This document shows positions 11,979 to 29,256 of a stretch of DNA of 64,000 nucleotides, piece by piece (the stretch's first letter is position 1; each line of letters starts with the position of its first letter). The translations under genes were made by a program, and so were the position numbers. The stretch is from Dryas octopetala (lineage: Eukaryota > Streptophyta > Magnoliopsida > Rosales > Rosaceae), in assembly GCA_963921425.1 (NCBI GenBank), contig OY992834.1:9469271-9533270 (forward strand), written 5' to 3'. The notes under the pieces were generated by a model. That model was not told where the DNA came from. It was given only the letters and a program-made list of their open reading frames with translations, and ran no database searches.

Positions 11979-13018
11979 GAGAGCTGCTATTTGCACACCC
12001 TAAAATTTCTTTTTGCATACTCCTAATAATTTAATTTGTGAATTTACCTATTTACGCTAATGTGAAAATACACTACACACCCCCTCCCCTTTCCCATCCA
12101 CCTTCCCCTGCTGCACCACCTCCCTTTGCAACACTCCATTTGCCGCACCACCTCCCCTTTTGCCATCCCCCTCCCCTCCCCTGCCGCACCACCTCCCTCT
12201 GCAACACTTCCCTTCTGCCTCTGCACCTCTCCCCTTGCCGCACCACCTCCCTTTGTACCCTTCCCCTTCTGCCATCCCCTCCCCTCCCCCTGCCGCACCA
12301 CCTCCCCCCTGCAACACTTCCCCTGCCGCACACTCCGGCGACAGTAACCCAGCCACCCCTGAACATCAAAAAATATATATATATATATATGCAGGTGGTT
12401 CGGCGGACCAGCGCCAAAACCGGTGGTTTCATTCGATAGGTAACCGTTGAATAGAATAGGATTGTTCGGCGGGTACCTACCGAACAAAACCATCGGTTTC
12501 AGCACTGGTCCGCCGAACCACTTGCAAATTTTATTATTTTTTTGGTTTTCTTCTCCGGCGAGCTGGGTAGGTTGGGTGGTCGGCGTGGTCTTGGCGGCTC
12601 TGCATGCATGTGTGCAAGTTAGGTGGGGGGAGGAACGAGGGAGGGGGTGGGCTGTGTATGGAAGTTTGTGGTCTGTGGGGGTGCGGCAGGGGGAGGGGAG
12701 GGGGATGGCAGAAGGAAGAAGAGAAATGGAAAGAGAAAAAGGAAAGGAGAGGGGGAGAGAGAAAAGGGAAGGGTTGAGCTGTCGACGACCCCGCCGGCGA
12801 CCTTGCCGGCGGTGGGGGTGGCTGAGGGAGGTGTCGGGGTAGGGTGTGTGTTGTCTGGGTTTTGGGAGGGGTGTGTATAAGTTGGGATATTTTGGTAATT
12901 GAGAGGGGTATGTATATGAGAAATGTTAATTGTGGGAGGAGTGTGGGGGTGTGAAGTGAGCAAAAGTGAGAAAAGGGTGTGCAAAAAGAAATTTAGGGAT
13001 GTGCAAATAACAACTCTC
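11979..13018. mobile_element. Non-autonomous TIR element of 1,040 bp with 8-bp target duplication
   Basis: Imperfect terminal inverted repeats of about 45 bp start GAGAGcTGcTATTTGCACA at 11979 and end in the inverse at 13018. The 8-bp direct repeat TTGAAAAA flanks them exactly (11971-11978 and 13019-13026). Inside are a C/T-rich left arm (about 12070-12350) and a G/A-rich right arm (about 12610-12850), partly complementary: ctgccatcccctcccctccc near 12272 pairs with the arm near 12700. A separate 135-bp hairpin sits at the centre. No transposase is encoded; the long open frames here come from base composition. The long TIRs and 8-bp duplication fit a MULE-like or hAT-like element. Confidence 0.8.
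12391..12525. repeat. Near-perfect 135-bp palindrome inside the TIR element
   Basis: The left arm starts gcaggtggttcggcggacca and the right arm ends in its near-complement at 12525. The arms pair with scattered mismatches almost to the centre near 12458. A TA-repeat lies immediately to the left (about 12371-12390). It could be a small nested fold-back element. Confidence 0.7.
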
Positions 13019-13158
13019 TTGAAAAAAGGGAGGGTGGGGATGAGATGCTGATCGGGTAGGTGATGGTTTTTTTTTTTTTTTGGATTTTTCAATTGTACTG
13101 AGGGGCAAAGTGGGAAGTTTGTGAAAAACTTGTATAAGGGGGTTAACTTAGCCATTTA

Positions 13159-13894
13159 GAGAGTGCATACAGAATTTCTCACTTCAATTTTGTTTTCCTA
13201 TCTCTCTCTCTTCCTTCTCTCTTTGATCCATATTAAGGAGAAAAAAACTTCCATGTAACAGATTTATACATCTATTGTGTCTATATTTTTTCATTACTAA
13301 TGTAGCAAGTAAGTTTTTTTCATCGAGGGGAGGTTGGCAAGGTTGCCATTTCCATACCCGCCCCGTACGCAAACGAGGACCCCCAACATCTTTTTTGGAA
13401 ATATTTTTTCTTTTTTAAGCTAAGTGGGCCTAAAGGCCCTAAATTTTGCTGTTGAAACCCACCTATTGAGCTCAAAATAATTATTTAAGCCCAGCCAAGG
13501 ACGAGCTGGATCAACCCGGCTCGGCAGGCCACACCGGGTGACCGGCCCATGCCCATGTCTAATAACAGGCCATTGGCATATACGTAGCGTTACTGACAGG
13601 CTGACACGTATTTTGACGGTACGTCGATCCATATAATCAACCACGTGGACGGTGGAAACTGGTCTGTGACAGTCCATCCGTAGAGAGAGACCTTAATATT
13701 ATGGAGCTAAAATAACTGTATCTTGGATCCATAAACCTTTTTCGCACGGTTCTCTCCCCGCCACTCCACCTCACCAGCCTGGCTGGTTGGTTCCCGAGAA
13801 AACTGTTGGGAAAATGAAAAGGAAAATTGACTTCCACCAACAAGAGGTCCCTTGAAAAGTTTCCGAGAGGGAACAACACTGCAAAAATCAAAAA
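13159..13894. promoter_or_regulatory. Upstream region of the BAM2-like gene, with a G-box
   Basis: No gene is seen here. A perfect palindromic G-box core, CCACGTGG, lies at 13641-13648, about 250 bp before the start codon. A GC-richer stretch at 13430-13560 with 'gggcct..aggccc' words resembles a transposon fragment. The transcription start was not identified. Confidence 0.45.
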
Positions 13895-19088
<5,194 letters not shown>

Positions 19089-20105
19089 TTCAAATGAAAA
19101 GCACACTGACTTTCAGGGGATGGACGGCGAGCTTTCTGTTTAGGAGAAGGATATATAAAAAGGCAGGACTCATCTTTATCTGCAAATCCACAGTAGTTCA
19201 ATACTGTATATAGGAATAAATGAATGTACAGCATGCTACAACTTTGGTCACTAACTGATCCAATTGTGGTTACAAACTTCTCCAGCATGCTTGGAGGAAG
19301 AAACAGGTTCAACTATAATAATGGTTCATAAGATTACTTCCATTTCATAGCTCACCCTTACAATCTCACGAGCCTTGTTTTTAGCTTAGAGTTGTTAAAC
19401 AAAAACAAATAAAATTATTAATAATTAAATAAAATGTCCGTTGACTTTAGGTATCAAATTGTAATGTTTTTTCATTTTAACTACCAAAACGTTTATGTCA
19501 TTTCATTTTAGATACTAAATTTCAGTTTATGTACAAACTTTTAAAAAACATGTTATTGAGTTATGACTGTCTAATATTCATAACTTTTTAATTGATTTGT
19601 TGTTTTTTCAATATTTGCAAGGCTTAAACTTTAATGTTTAGTCTCTGAGTTATAGGACTTCATCCCCCAAATCAAAATCAAAAGTATTAAATTCTTATAA
19701 ATTTTGAATTTTTATGAATTTGAAACCGTCATAACTGTATAACAAACTAATTTGTGATATAATCTAAAATGTCTTATTCTAGGTTAGTACCTAAATTTAA
19801 AAAAATTAGTGTTTTACTATTTTGCTGAAAATTTATTTATATTTGATATTTAATCTTAATTTTCTATTAAATAAACATATGAAACATAAATGAGAAATGA
19901 TCAGAATTCATTATCAATATCAACATAATGCCAAGTGGATAAGGCCAAAGAAGAAATGAACCCTTCTTGGAAAGATTCCTCGTGAGCTTAACATGGCTGG
20001 TTGCATGTGAGATTCCTATACATGATATCAGCCGCCAATAATTGTTTACTCGTATTCGAGATTTATGTATATTGATAATCATTCATATATATATATATAT
20101 TAATG
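19089..20105. other. Intergenic region between the two beta-amylase genes, left part
   Basis: This is the 3' flank of the BAM2-like gene followed by AT-rich DNA. The block near 19390-19860 looks like degraded repeat DNA, with runs such as 'ttgactttaggtatcaaatt', but no ends could be recognised. No gene is supported. Confidence 0.5.
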
Positions 20106-20501
20106 AAGGAGTACTCTAAAATTAACTGATTAGTAAGTTAATACGAAGTTAACTATTTTTTGGGACCACTACATAACTAATCTCATAATCTGAACTATCA
20201 ATTATTCAGATCATACTTCAAATATCATTATTGCAAAAAATCAATTAAATCAAAAATCATTTAGTAATATAATTGAGATTAAATAAATTGACGATCAATA
20301 TTTTCGATAAAAGCATATAAATAGTTGTTATAATCAAATGACTAAATGACTTTCGATTTTGGAAATTTTTTACAAAGATGATCTTTGAAGTAGAGCCTAA
20401 AAAATGGACAGTTCAGATTTTGAAATTACATTGTTCAGTGGGCACAATATGATGGTCAGTTTTGTATTAACTTATTAATTAATTAATTTTAGAGAATTCT
20501 T
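20106..20501. mobile_element. Fold-back MITE, about 396 bp (family A)
   Basis: Inverted ends of about 40 bp: left aaggagtactctaaaattaa, right (reversed) aagaattctctaaaattaat, continuing with 'ataagttaata' in both. The interior carries the shared module described in the findings, in forward form near 20190-20265 and inverse form near 20345-20430. A clear target duplication was not identified. A second, interrupted member of this family lies at 46124-47620. Confidence 0.65.
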
Positions 20502-21771
20502 ATATATCAATAATATATATCAACGAGATAATCGTTAACGCATACACCGATAGTCAACGCAACTGATAATGCGTAGACTGATAATTGTTTGAGATATGAA
20601 ACTGTTAATAACATTCACATTTACATTCACAACAGTTTTGTAACAACTTGACACAAAAAACAAGTTCATGTGACTCGTCGTCCGGAATCAGGACACACCC
20701 AAATCTCGTGCCCTTGGGTCTCCCTCCCAAGCCCGCTCTCCGGTACGTGCGACACGTGTCACTCCTTACGTCCCAACCGTGAAACGCACCCGTTTCGCAT
20801 GCCTCGCTCGCTCATACACACCCTACACGCACGCCTCGTCCGTGCCAACAAACCCCCCAAACACGCTCGCATTCACACGCGCGACAACCCCCGAGCCACC
20901 CTCGCATGCTCGCCCGCACGCTTCTCCTTCTTCTCCATCACTCTCCCGCCCGACCCGACCCGCTCGTCTCCGGCCTGCTCCGCCTTTTCCTCCGGGGAAC
21001 CGCCCTCTATCCCCGGGAAACGACGCCGTATACTGCATCTCCGGACGCCGGAAAAGTCGGGTGCGAATTCCGATGAGGCAGTTAGGGTTTCTGGAAGGGA
21101 AAATGGATAGGTTAGGTGGTTGGTGGTTTGAACTTTGATTGAGGACGAGGAGGTGGAATTCGAGGAGAGAATGGAGCCTTTCGGCAGCTGTAGAGTCAGT
21201 TTTGCGAGAAGTTGGTATTTCGGTGATCCAAGCTGATTTTAGAAGGTAATTCAGTTGAGGACTTGGAAAGTTTTTGCTTTTGGCCACTGTTTACTTTTGA
21301 GAAAATTGTTTGGTTGCTGAGAAAGCGTAAGAAAAAGTAAATAGAATACAAAGTTGGAGTCTTTATCACTTCTGTCTACTATGTCATTTTTTGTTTTCCA
21401 TGAGGTCAACTCATTTTAGCCAAATAGTTGTAAATCAAGTCAGTTTTCTATGTTTCTCTGTAATTTTTAAGTGTAGTAGAATTGTTATATTTCATTTCAA
21501 CCTCCAATATTCTCTCTTCCTCCCAGCTTCTTTGCAGTAGAATACAAAGTTGGAGTCTTTACTGGTTTTGATTAGTGTGAGATATTGCTAATTTTGAAGT
21601 TCCAATTTTTGTTAGAATCTACAGGATTATTGCTGTTTTGTTCAGGAAATCTACGCCCTAGAGTAATTATGTGGGAAGTTGAGCAGTAACGATCACATTC
21701 AGGATAGAAGGATCAAGCAACTAGGATAATTCAGGGAGTTACAAGTGTAGGATTAAGGAAATAGGGAGATT
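20502..21771 (+). promoter_or_regulatory. Promoter and 5' leader of the BAM7-like gene
   Basis: The GC-rich stretch 20670-21030 gives long overlapping frames with no recognisable domains, so it is read as promoter/leader. A probable 5'UTR intron runs from the donor at 21246 (AGAAG|GTAATT) to the acceptor at 21645 (TTGTTCAG|GAAAT). The ATG at 21772 opens the coding region. Confidence 0.5.
20751..20760 (+). promoter_or_regulatory. Palindromic G-box upstream of the BAM7-like gene
   Basis: GACACGTGTC lies about 1 kb before the BAM7 start codon, in a GC-rich stretch (20670-21030) that looks like the promoter and leader. The 8-bp core ACACGTGT is also the centre of the BZR1-BAM responsive element (CACACGTGTG) described for Arabidopsis BAM7/BAM8, although the outer bases differ. 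Binding is inferred only. Confidence 0.45.
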
Positions 21772-24700
21772 ATGGCAACGAATATTCAAAAGTTGATTGG
21801 GACAAGTGAAGAAGATGATGAGGAAGAAATGGATATGGATGTGAAAGAAGAGGACGATGACGATGACGAAGAAGATGGTGAGAAGCATGTTGGTGCTACC
21901 CCAATGATGATGGGGGTTGATGGAGGTATGCCAACAAGTAGTAGTAATAATAACCGGTTTCAACACCAGCATTTTCAGGAACAAGTTGGGACCCCAGGAG
22001 GTGGAGGAGCTAGGAGGTGTAGACCGATAGAAGAGAAGGAGAGAACCAAGTTAAGAGAGCGGCAGCGTAGGGCGATCACTGCGAGGATCTTAGCAGGGCT
22101 GCGGAGGCATGGAAATTATAATCTTAGAGTTAGGGCTGATATCAATGACGTTATTGCGGCTCTGGCTAGGGAAGCTGGCTGGGTTGTTCTTCCGGATGGA
22201 ACCACTTATCCTTCTAAATCTCAGGTACTTGAATCTTACTTTTCCTGTTTTCTGAATTTTTGGTTTTGTTTATGAACATGAGAGAGAGAGAGAGAGAGAA
22301 TTATGAAAATTGTCGTTTTGTCTGTCTTATACATGGCAAAGATTGTGAATTTAAAACTGCTGGGTGACTTTTTTATGTAACATTTGCGTGGTTTGACTGT
22401 TGCAATGTTTAAGAATTGATCTTCATGTGGTTTATGTATTGACCGATCTTATATCATGAATGCATGTTAGGCTTTGACTTTCTTAATGTGGCTGTGGAGG
22501 ACATTTGCCTATTGTGAATCTGTGATTCTCATTTCTAACAAATTTCAGAAAAAAACCAAATGGGAATCTTTTCTTTCCAACTTTTACAGGGTCCAAGGCC
22601 TGCTGGTGTCAATTCTACAGTGTTGACTTCATCATCTTCACAAATGGTGCCCCAACAAATTCCTGCTTCCCTTAAAGGAGTTACTTCTGGCTATCCGAGC
22701 TCTGTGGAGTATAATGCATGCCACATGAAAGGTGTTTTTATTCCCAGTTCATCTCCTTATGATCTCCCCTCAAGTACTCAATCTCAAAATTCATCCATCA
22801 TGGGAGATGGAGGAGATCAAACAGAGATTCATCCTCTCATTGGTGGCTCCTTGGATAATATTGGTGACAAGCAGGTATTATGACTAGAGCTAAGTTACAC
22901 CTACAAAACAATTATGTGACGCATTATGCGTCTTGTCATCAAGTGCCATGCTACGTGCAACATATACAGGGGACAGGTGGGAGTGAAATTCGTGGCATGT
23001 ACTCTAGCCACGTTACAAAGTAAAACAATTATGTTAAAAGGTTCTATAGGTGTAGCATTTCTTTATGACTAAGTTGTTTAGCCTTTAATGATTATATGGG
23101 TATATATGTGTATCTTGGTATGCTGGCGATTTTCTGAATTCTCTTATATGGCTCTATAGTTTATTGTTTGAATAGTAAGTTATAGCTTCCTAAGTTGGGC
23201 AGCGTCACATGTTTCAACACACTTCCAATTCTTTTTTGTAGATTGTTGACATACCCCAGAAGTTACCAGAACGTGATTTCACCAGCACCGCTTACATTCC
23301 AGTTTATGTGATGCTACCAGTGAGTTCTGTAATTTTACTTCTGTTCTATTAATATATAAGTTAAATGTTTGGTTTTATGTTTTTCAATACCTTGCATTTC
23401 TATTGTGTATCCTGCTTTAGAGGTTGCCATGTCAAGAAAGAGTTTAAGTTTGTTTGATAGATATGGTTTCTCTTAAGGCTTATTCTCTAATCTGTATGCT
23501 CTTTTATCATGGCTTATCTTTTGTTGGCAGCTAGGTGTCATTAATATGAAGTGTGAGCTGGTTGATCCAGATGGACTATTAAAGCAGCTAAGGGTATTGA
23601 AATCAGTTAATGTTGATGGTGTTATGGTTGATTGCTGGTGGGGAATAGTAGAGGGACATGCTCCACAGGAGTATAACTGGAATGGATACAGGAGGCTCTT
23701 TCAGATGGTGCGCGAGCTTAAGCTGAAGGTGCAGGTGAGTTTTATGTGGACATGTTTTGCTTGCAGTAGCTTTTTTGCTCTCAGTGGGCATATAAACATG
23801 TGTGGTTAATAGTTTTTCCTTCTCCACGATCATCTGTATCTTTTCCAAGGTTTTCCTGTAGTGCATGACAAATTTTGAGACTAATAAGTCTTTACAATGT
23901 GTGAACCTAGGAACTTTCTCCCCCTTTCTCGTACTGTAAATTCACTCACTATTGACCATTACCTTAAAAATTTGGAGATAATTTATTCATTTAGACATGG
24001 TTACATTTGTTGATTCTTTTGAAAGTCATTCTGGGTCTGATGAGCAACTTCCCTGTTTCAGGTTGTGATGTCGTTTCATGAATGTGGAGGTAATGTTGGT
24101 GATGATGTATGTATTCCACTGCCCCATTGGGTTGCTGAAATTGGTAGAAGCAACCCTGACATATTTTTCACGGATCGAGAGGGAAGACGTAATCCCGAAT
24201 GCCTTTCATGGGGCATAGACAAGGAAAGAGTTTTAAGAGGCCGGACAGCTGTTGAGGTATTACTGTCAGATATGGTCATCAGACATTAATCTTTGTGCTT
24301 GCAATTGGTATTAAAATTGTAGCAATCATACTCTTTGTATAACAAAAACATGTATGTCTATTGATCTATATACTTGTTTGCTTGTGTGTAAAAAAAAAAA
24401 AAATTTGTATACAGATGACAGTAATTTTTATATTATTGAACCATGTTTTGAAGGGTAGTCCTATGTAGTAAGTTTCAAATTTTAATGTTTTAACTAATGT
24501 AGGTATACTTTGACTTCATGAGAAGCTTCCGTGTAGAGTTGGGCGAATTCTTTGAAGATGGTATTTTCTCCATGATTCAAGTTGGACTAGGTCCATGTGG
24601 GGAACTACGATACCCATCTTGTCCTGTAAAGCATGGTTGGCGGAATCCTGGCATCGGTGAATTTCAGGTAATTTGTTGAATAATTTTATATCTTTTTATG

Positions 24701-26220
24701 AAGCGAATAAGTCTGTTGATTTCCTCTGAATCGGGGCTATCTTGCAAGTTGCTTTCTTCACTTTGAACTTTTAAAAACTTGCAGTGTTACGATCAGTATT
24801 TTCTGAAAAGTCTGAGGAAGGCAGCAGAAGCAAGGGGACACTCCTTCTGGGGTAGAGGTCCTGATAATGCAGGTTCTTATAATTCCCGACCACATGAAAC
24901 CGGTTTCTTTTGCGATGGAGGTGATTATGATGGCTACTATGGCAGGTTCTTTCTTAATTGGTACTCTCGAGTTTTAGTTGATCATGGTGATCGGGTACTT
25001 TCTCTTGCGAAGTTAGCTTTTGATGGCACCTTCATTGCTGCAAAGGTGAGTTAGCTTCTCATCATTTGAACATTCATGAAAGATGAATTTAAGATCTGAT
25101 ATTCGAGCTTGTCTTTGGTGTTTTTTGAATGCTTTGGCCGCATTTTCAAAGTGAAGTGCCTAATTGTCTTTTTTCTATGTCAAATTCTAAATTCAAGTTC
25201 TTATCCCTTGCACAAATGAAGAATGTTATGCATGCTCTTCATGATTAATATTGTCGAGTTTTGAAAGTGGATTGCTAATTATGGCTTGATCAGTCAGTTT
25301 TCTATATTTTAATTGCTAAGCAGCTAGCAGGTATTCACTGGTGGTACAAGACAGCCAGTCATGCTGCTGAATTGACTGCGGGCTTCTATAATTCATGCAA
25401 CCGTGATGGTTATGCTGCAATTGTGACAATGCTAAAGAAGCATGGAGCTGCTTTAAACTTAGCATGCACTGAATTGCACATGTTAGACCAGCATGAAGAC
25501 TTCCAAGAGACACTAGGAGATCCTGAGGGTTTATTCTGGCAAGTAAGCGTCAAATTTATCTAAAACCTCCTGCTTACCTTCAAACTTTCCTTTTTCTGAT
25601 CCAAGCTCAACAATTTTCATGATTTAAGTTGGCATTTCATTAGGTAGAATAGGACTTCTTGTGGAGAAATCTGTCAATTTTGGAAAATATGGGGTGAACA
25701 ATGCATCTGTAGGGGAAATCATTGGCAATCAACCTTATATTCTTCCATTTCAGGTGTTGAATGCTGCATGGGATGTTTGTGTACCAGTTTCTAGTGAGAA
25801 TGCTCTTTCTTTTCACGACCGTGTTGGGTACAACAAGATATTGGATAATGCCAAGCCCTTGACTGATCCAGATGGAAGGCATTTGTCATCGTTCACCTAC
25901 CTTAGGCTCAGTCCACTTCTAATGGAAAGACATAACTTCATGGAATTTGAACGATTTGTTAAGAGAATGCATGGTAAGGCACTCTTTAACATTTTATGGA
26001 AATAGTTCAATGCATTCTGACTCTGTTTGATGAATGACTGCCTCTTTTGGCATATAAGCAAACCTCCACTTATAAGAACTATTCCACATTGGAGAACATA
26101 AATAAATAAAAATAATCAGAATCAGTGTACACAATTGTTGCTGTCCATTTTGAATACGATTATGAGGTATATTTCTTCATTTTCACTGCAGGTGAAGCTG
26201 TTCTTGACCTCCAAGTATAG
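21772..26220 (+). CDS. BAM7: BZR1-domain beta-amylase, BAM7-like (nuclear regulator)
   Basis: Exons: 21772-22224, 22590-22874, 23242-23319, 23531-23734, 24062-24256, 24503-24667, 24785-25045, 25324-25542, 25754-25973, 26192-26220; 702 aa with consistent phases. An acidic tract (about residues 13-37) is followed by a BZR1-type DNA-binding domain (about 81-150; [20 protein letters not shown] and LPDGTTYPS). A Ser-rich linker (152-246) and a GH14 domain (about 262-695) complete it. Arabidopsis relatives are nuclear transcription factors controlling growth and shoot development, with little or no amylase activity. Both catalytic glutamates are kept (Glu439 in CGELRYPS, Glu635 in SENAL), but the inner-loop Thr is Ala594 (LNLAC). 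Intron positions in the GH14 part match the upstream BAM2-like gene exactly. Confidence 0.95.
22280..22299 (+). repeat. (GA)n microsatellite in BAM7 intron 1
   Basis: About ten GA units lie shortly after the first exon of the BAM7-like gene. It is a simple repeat with no evident function. Confidence 0.8.
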
Positions 26221-27099
26221 CAGGTAGAATGAAGTCTCTGCAGATAGTGTTTTATTTATTGCTTTAGAAAGGAGAGGTCTGTCCAGATAGTGTATTATCT
26301 TATTTAGAAAAAAAAAAAATCTTGCTCCCCAAAAATGTTGGGTTCCTATTATTTCAGATGAGGGTCTTAGTATTAGTCAGTTACCCAGTAGACATGACAG
26401 TGGCTAACAATGAGATTTGAACTGTTTTGTAGTCGGGCAACACAAACAATGACTCATATGTAAAAGTAATTTAAATGTAAAATCCCCTTAGGCAGTTAGG
26501 CCTTAGTCTTTTATAAAGCATGCAAGCAGAAATTACATTCTTTTTTTTTTTTTTTTACCAGATTGCTGTTACTCAATGTGTTCCGAGTATATAATAAGCT
26601 GACATTAATTTGCTCAAGATAGCCACAGGCCAAGGTTGGCAACAATGTCCTTTACAATAATTTTACACAATATTAAAGTTGTAATTAAAAAAATATTGAA
26701 TATTGGGTGGGAAGTCAAACAACCTTTTCTTTTTATTTTTTATCTTTTTTTTAGGGGGTGGTTAAGAGGGAGATCCATACATACTGGCTCCACGTACCTG
26801 GTCAAAATATGGTGCATGATTTAATGATCACTGGTCTCCATGCACAAACCCATAAACCCACACACATTTAGCCGCGGTAGGCAATCAACAAATTCATCAC
26901 CAGATCATATAATTATAATCATTGAACTTTTATATAATTGATGATGGCATGGCAGCCCAACGTTTTATGTACAGCTTCAATTTCATGTACTGCCTCTCAT
27001 GCCCCTTTAACACAATCAACAACCTCCAACAAAGGATGCTTCACAAGAATCAAAGAATTGCTTTTTCCTGGCTAAGTTACAACGTGAATCTGTAGATGG
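26221..27099. other. Convergent 3' intergenic region
   Basis: The BAM7-like gene and the lipase gene end towards each other here. It should contain both 3'UTRs. T-runs near 26540 and 26740 are present; no further gene or mobile element was recognised. Confidence 0.5.
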
Positions 27100-29256
27100 T
27101 TATGACTTCTTGAACACCACGTCACCAGACTCGTCCACGTCGAAAAGCCGCTCTACAAAATCATCCCAGCTATCACTCCTTCTCTTTAATGGTTCAATGG
27201 AAGTCTCCCCATTTGATCTGCCAGAATTCTCCCCCTCTTTGGTTTCAATGAATGTAAATGTTCCATACGAAGAAGAAGAGTAAGCATGAGGGATATCCAA
27301 AGCTATTGCTTTCTGCAGTGCAGCTTCGTACTCCTGGCAGTGTTCACGGACAAGGGTCTTTTGTCGCTCCATCCTCTGTTTTGCTGGAACTCCCATAATG
27401 CTATCTTTCTCCATCATTAACTGATCTCATCGGAAAATAATACATCAATGCTACTACAAGGATGGGAATCTCCAAATCTTCCAACTTAAGCTAAGGAGTA
27501 GGATTGTCATTAGGAATCTGACAGAATTTTAAACAGTAGCTGATGATCTAAGAACTTACATCAAAAGCCTTTTGTGATTCTCTCTCTATCCAGACTATGG
27601 CATGGTCAGAAGTAGCGTTGCAAGAAAGAACTATGTGCTCAAACCTCCCATCCACAGGCACTGCTGTTTTCACAACTGGAGGATACCTTCCTATTCTGCA
27701 ACCAGTAAGCTCCCAATGAATGGCTGTAGTTCAATCTATTTCTCACCCCAAAAGTTATCATATGATGCAGATGCCATTTAATGTCTGAAATCTAACAAAA
27801 CAATCCAAATGCATTGAAATTGTAGTGAAACTACATCCTAATATACCTGAAGGGCTTCCGCTCAACAATGTGATAGAGACGACCAGGTGCATATAGCCTC
27901 CTTGGATCCGTAAGCTTATTCTCTTCCAGTGTGCATGTATCCTTCAAGCACATTATGCACAGTAAACATGGCAAACTGTGCAAAGAAGGAAAACAACCTT
28001 AGTATCTCAAGAGGATATTACAGGTGCAATCTGAATTGTATTAGCATACGTTGCAATAATAAGTCTTTCTTTTCTTTAGTTCCTTCCACAGTTTTAGCTG
28101 TAGATGTGTTTCTGTGTTACATGACATCATATGCATTATGATTTATGAATTACCAAATGCAAGAAAGGTGACAAAAAACGTACTGTGTTTTACCAGAAAA
28201 GTGATTTGAATAGATCCTCTAAGGCGGTGGTTGTTCGAGGTAAGAAATCATCCTGGTTCATTGTAACAACTGTATTAGAACATTAGAGCCTATATAATCA
28301 CCATAGGCAGAAAGCATACCAATTCCTATAAACAAAAGTGACCTATTTTATATGGGCAGCCTTGTTTACTAATGGATATCAACTTGCTTATATAACTTGT
28401 TCAATGTACATTTCATGAAGGTTTGCTTTTCTCCACAATTCAGGTTTCACCACATTATATAACCGATGAATTAAACCAAGTAAATATCAACCAACAATAT
28501 ACAAGTAACAAGCAAAGCACAAGTGTGTAGAGTGGAATATGATAATCTTACCTGGAGTACAATAGAATTGATAACATCCGAATATCTCACAGCCAGATTC
28601 AGTGACATACATCTAGCAGGAGCTGTAGCATAGCATCTAATCTTCTTCCTCTCAACAATTCCCAATTTGTTCCGATTCTGAAGTGCCACCAATGCCAGTA
28701 ATGCCACCACACCAGCCCCCAGGGAATGTCCAGTAAATGTCAGGGAATAATTTGGATTTTTCATTACCAATTCCTTCAAAAATTCACACTCTGCATCAAA
28801 TATCCACTCTGCGGCCTTCAATAGTCCATTGTGGACATACCCACCATCAAATTTTGTCTGCCCAAGTTTGTTATCAAGCATAATCAAATAATCACTTTCC
28901 TTTGCTAAATTGAGTCCCCTAACTGCCAATATTATATCATTATTCTTATGATCAAGGTAGACCATATAAGGAGGAACACGGCCAAGGGTTTGTTCATAGT
29001 CTTTACGTAAAACGACCCAATCAGGATCTATACCATAACCTCCAGGGGGTGCCCAAAGTGGGTTGCGGAGGTCATCCTCATAGACGGCCAGAATTAGGCG
29101 ACAAAGGCGAGGGATGGGCTCAAATTCTTCAGCAGTGGCTAGACCCCAGTTTTCACTTTCACAGCCTGCAGTGTAGAGGCATTTCAACCACACCCAACGG
29201 GCACAGGCCAGACAGTATACACTCTCAAGGATAGGAATCCCACAGCAGATTGACAT
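27100..29256 (-). CDS. Class 3 lipase / calmodulin-binding heat-shock-protein-like
   Basis: Exons on the minus strand: 29256-28552, 28252-28194, 27975-27847, 27695-27560, 27420-27100; 449 aa, phases consistent. It starts MSICCGIPILESVYCLACAR. An alpha/beta-hydrolase lipase domain spans roughly residues 80-240, with the nucleophile elbow TGHSLGAG. A Cys-rich segment follows (SLFCLPCLLCIMCLKDTC, spanning exons 2-3), then a conserved block ending in HIVLSCNATSDHAIVWIERE. The C-terminal tail is charged. Plant relatives are annotated as mono-/diacylglycerol lipase-like or calmodulin-binding heat-shock proteins; their substrate is not firmly known. An acceptor just before the ATG (29263) and a donor at 30179 (CAG|GTAAGA) indicate a 0.9-kb 5'UTR intron. 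Confidence 0.9.

Larger units (their letters stand above)
11691..13158. mobile_element. Possible outer TIR element around the 1,040-bp element
   Basis: Near-matching inverted ends lie at 11691-11707 (ctaaaatgctgagttaa) and about 13142-13158 (read in reverse, ctaaatggctaagttaa), on both sides of the well-delimited element at 11979-13018. This suggests that the inner element inserted into an older one. No target duplication was seen for the outer ends, so this call is weak. Confidence 0.35.

Noticed and set aside
12038..12842. Several overlapping 70-150 aa open frames on both strands
   Set aside because: They arise from the CT/GA-rich arms of a TIR element, are low complexity (Pro/Ser/His or Gly/Arg runs), and have no domain or splice support.
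20670..21287. Open frames of 119-154 aa in a GC-rich block
   Set aside because: They overlap in three frames, contain no recognisable domain, and lie where the BAM7 promoter and leader are expected.
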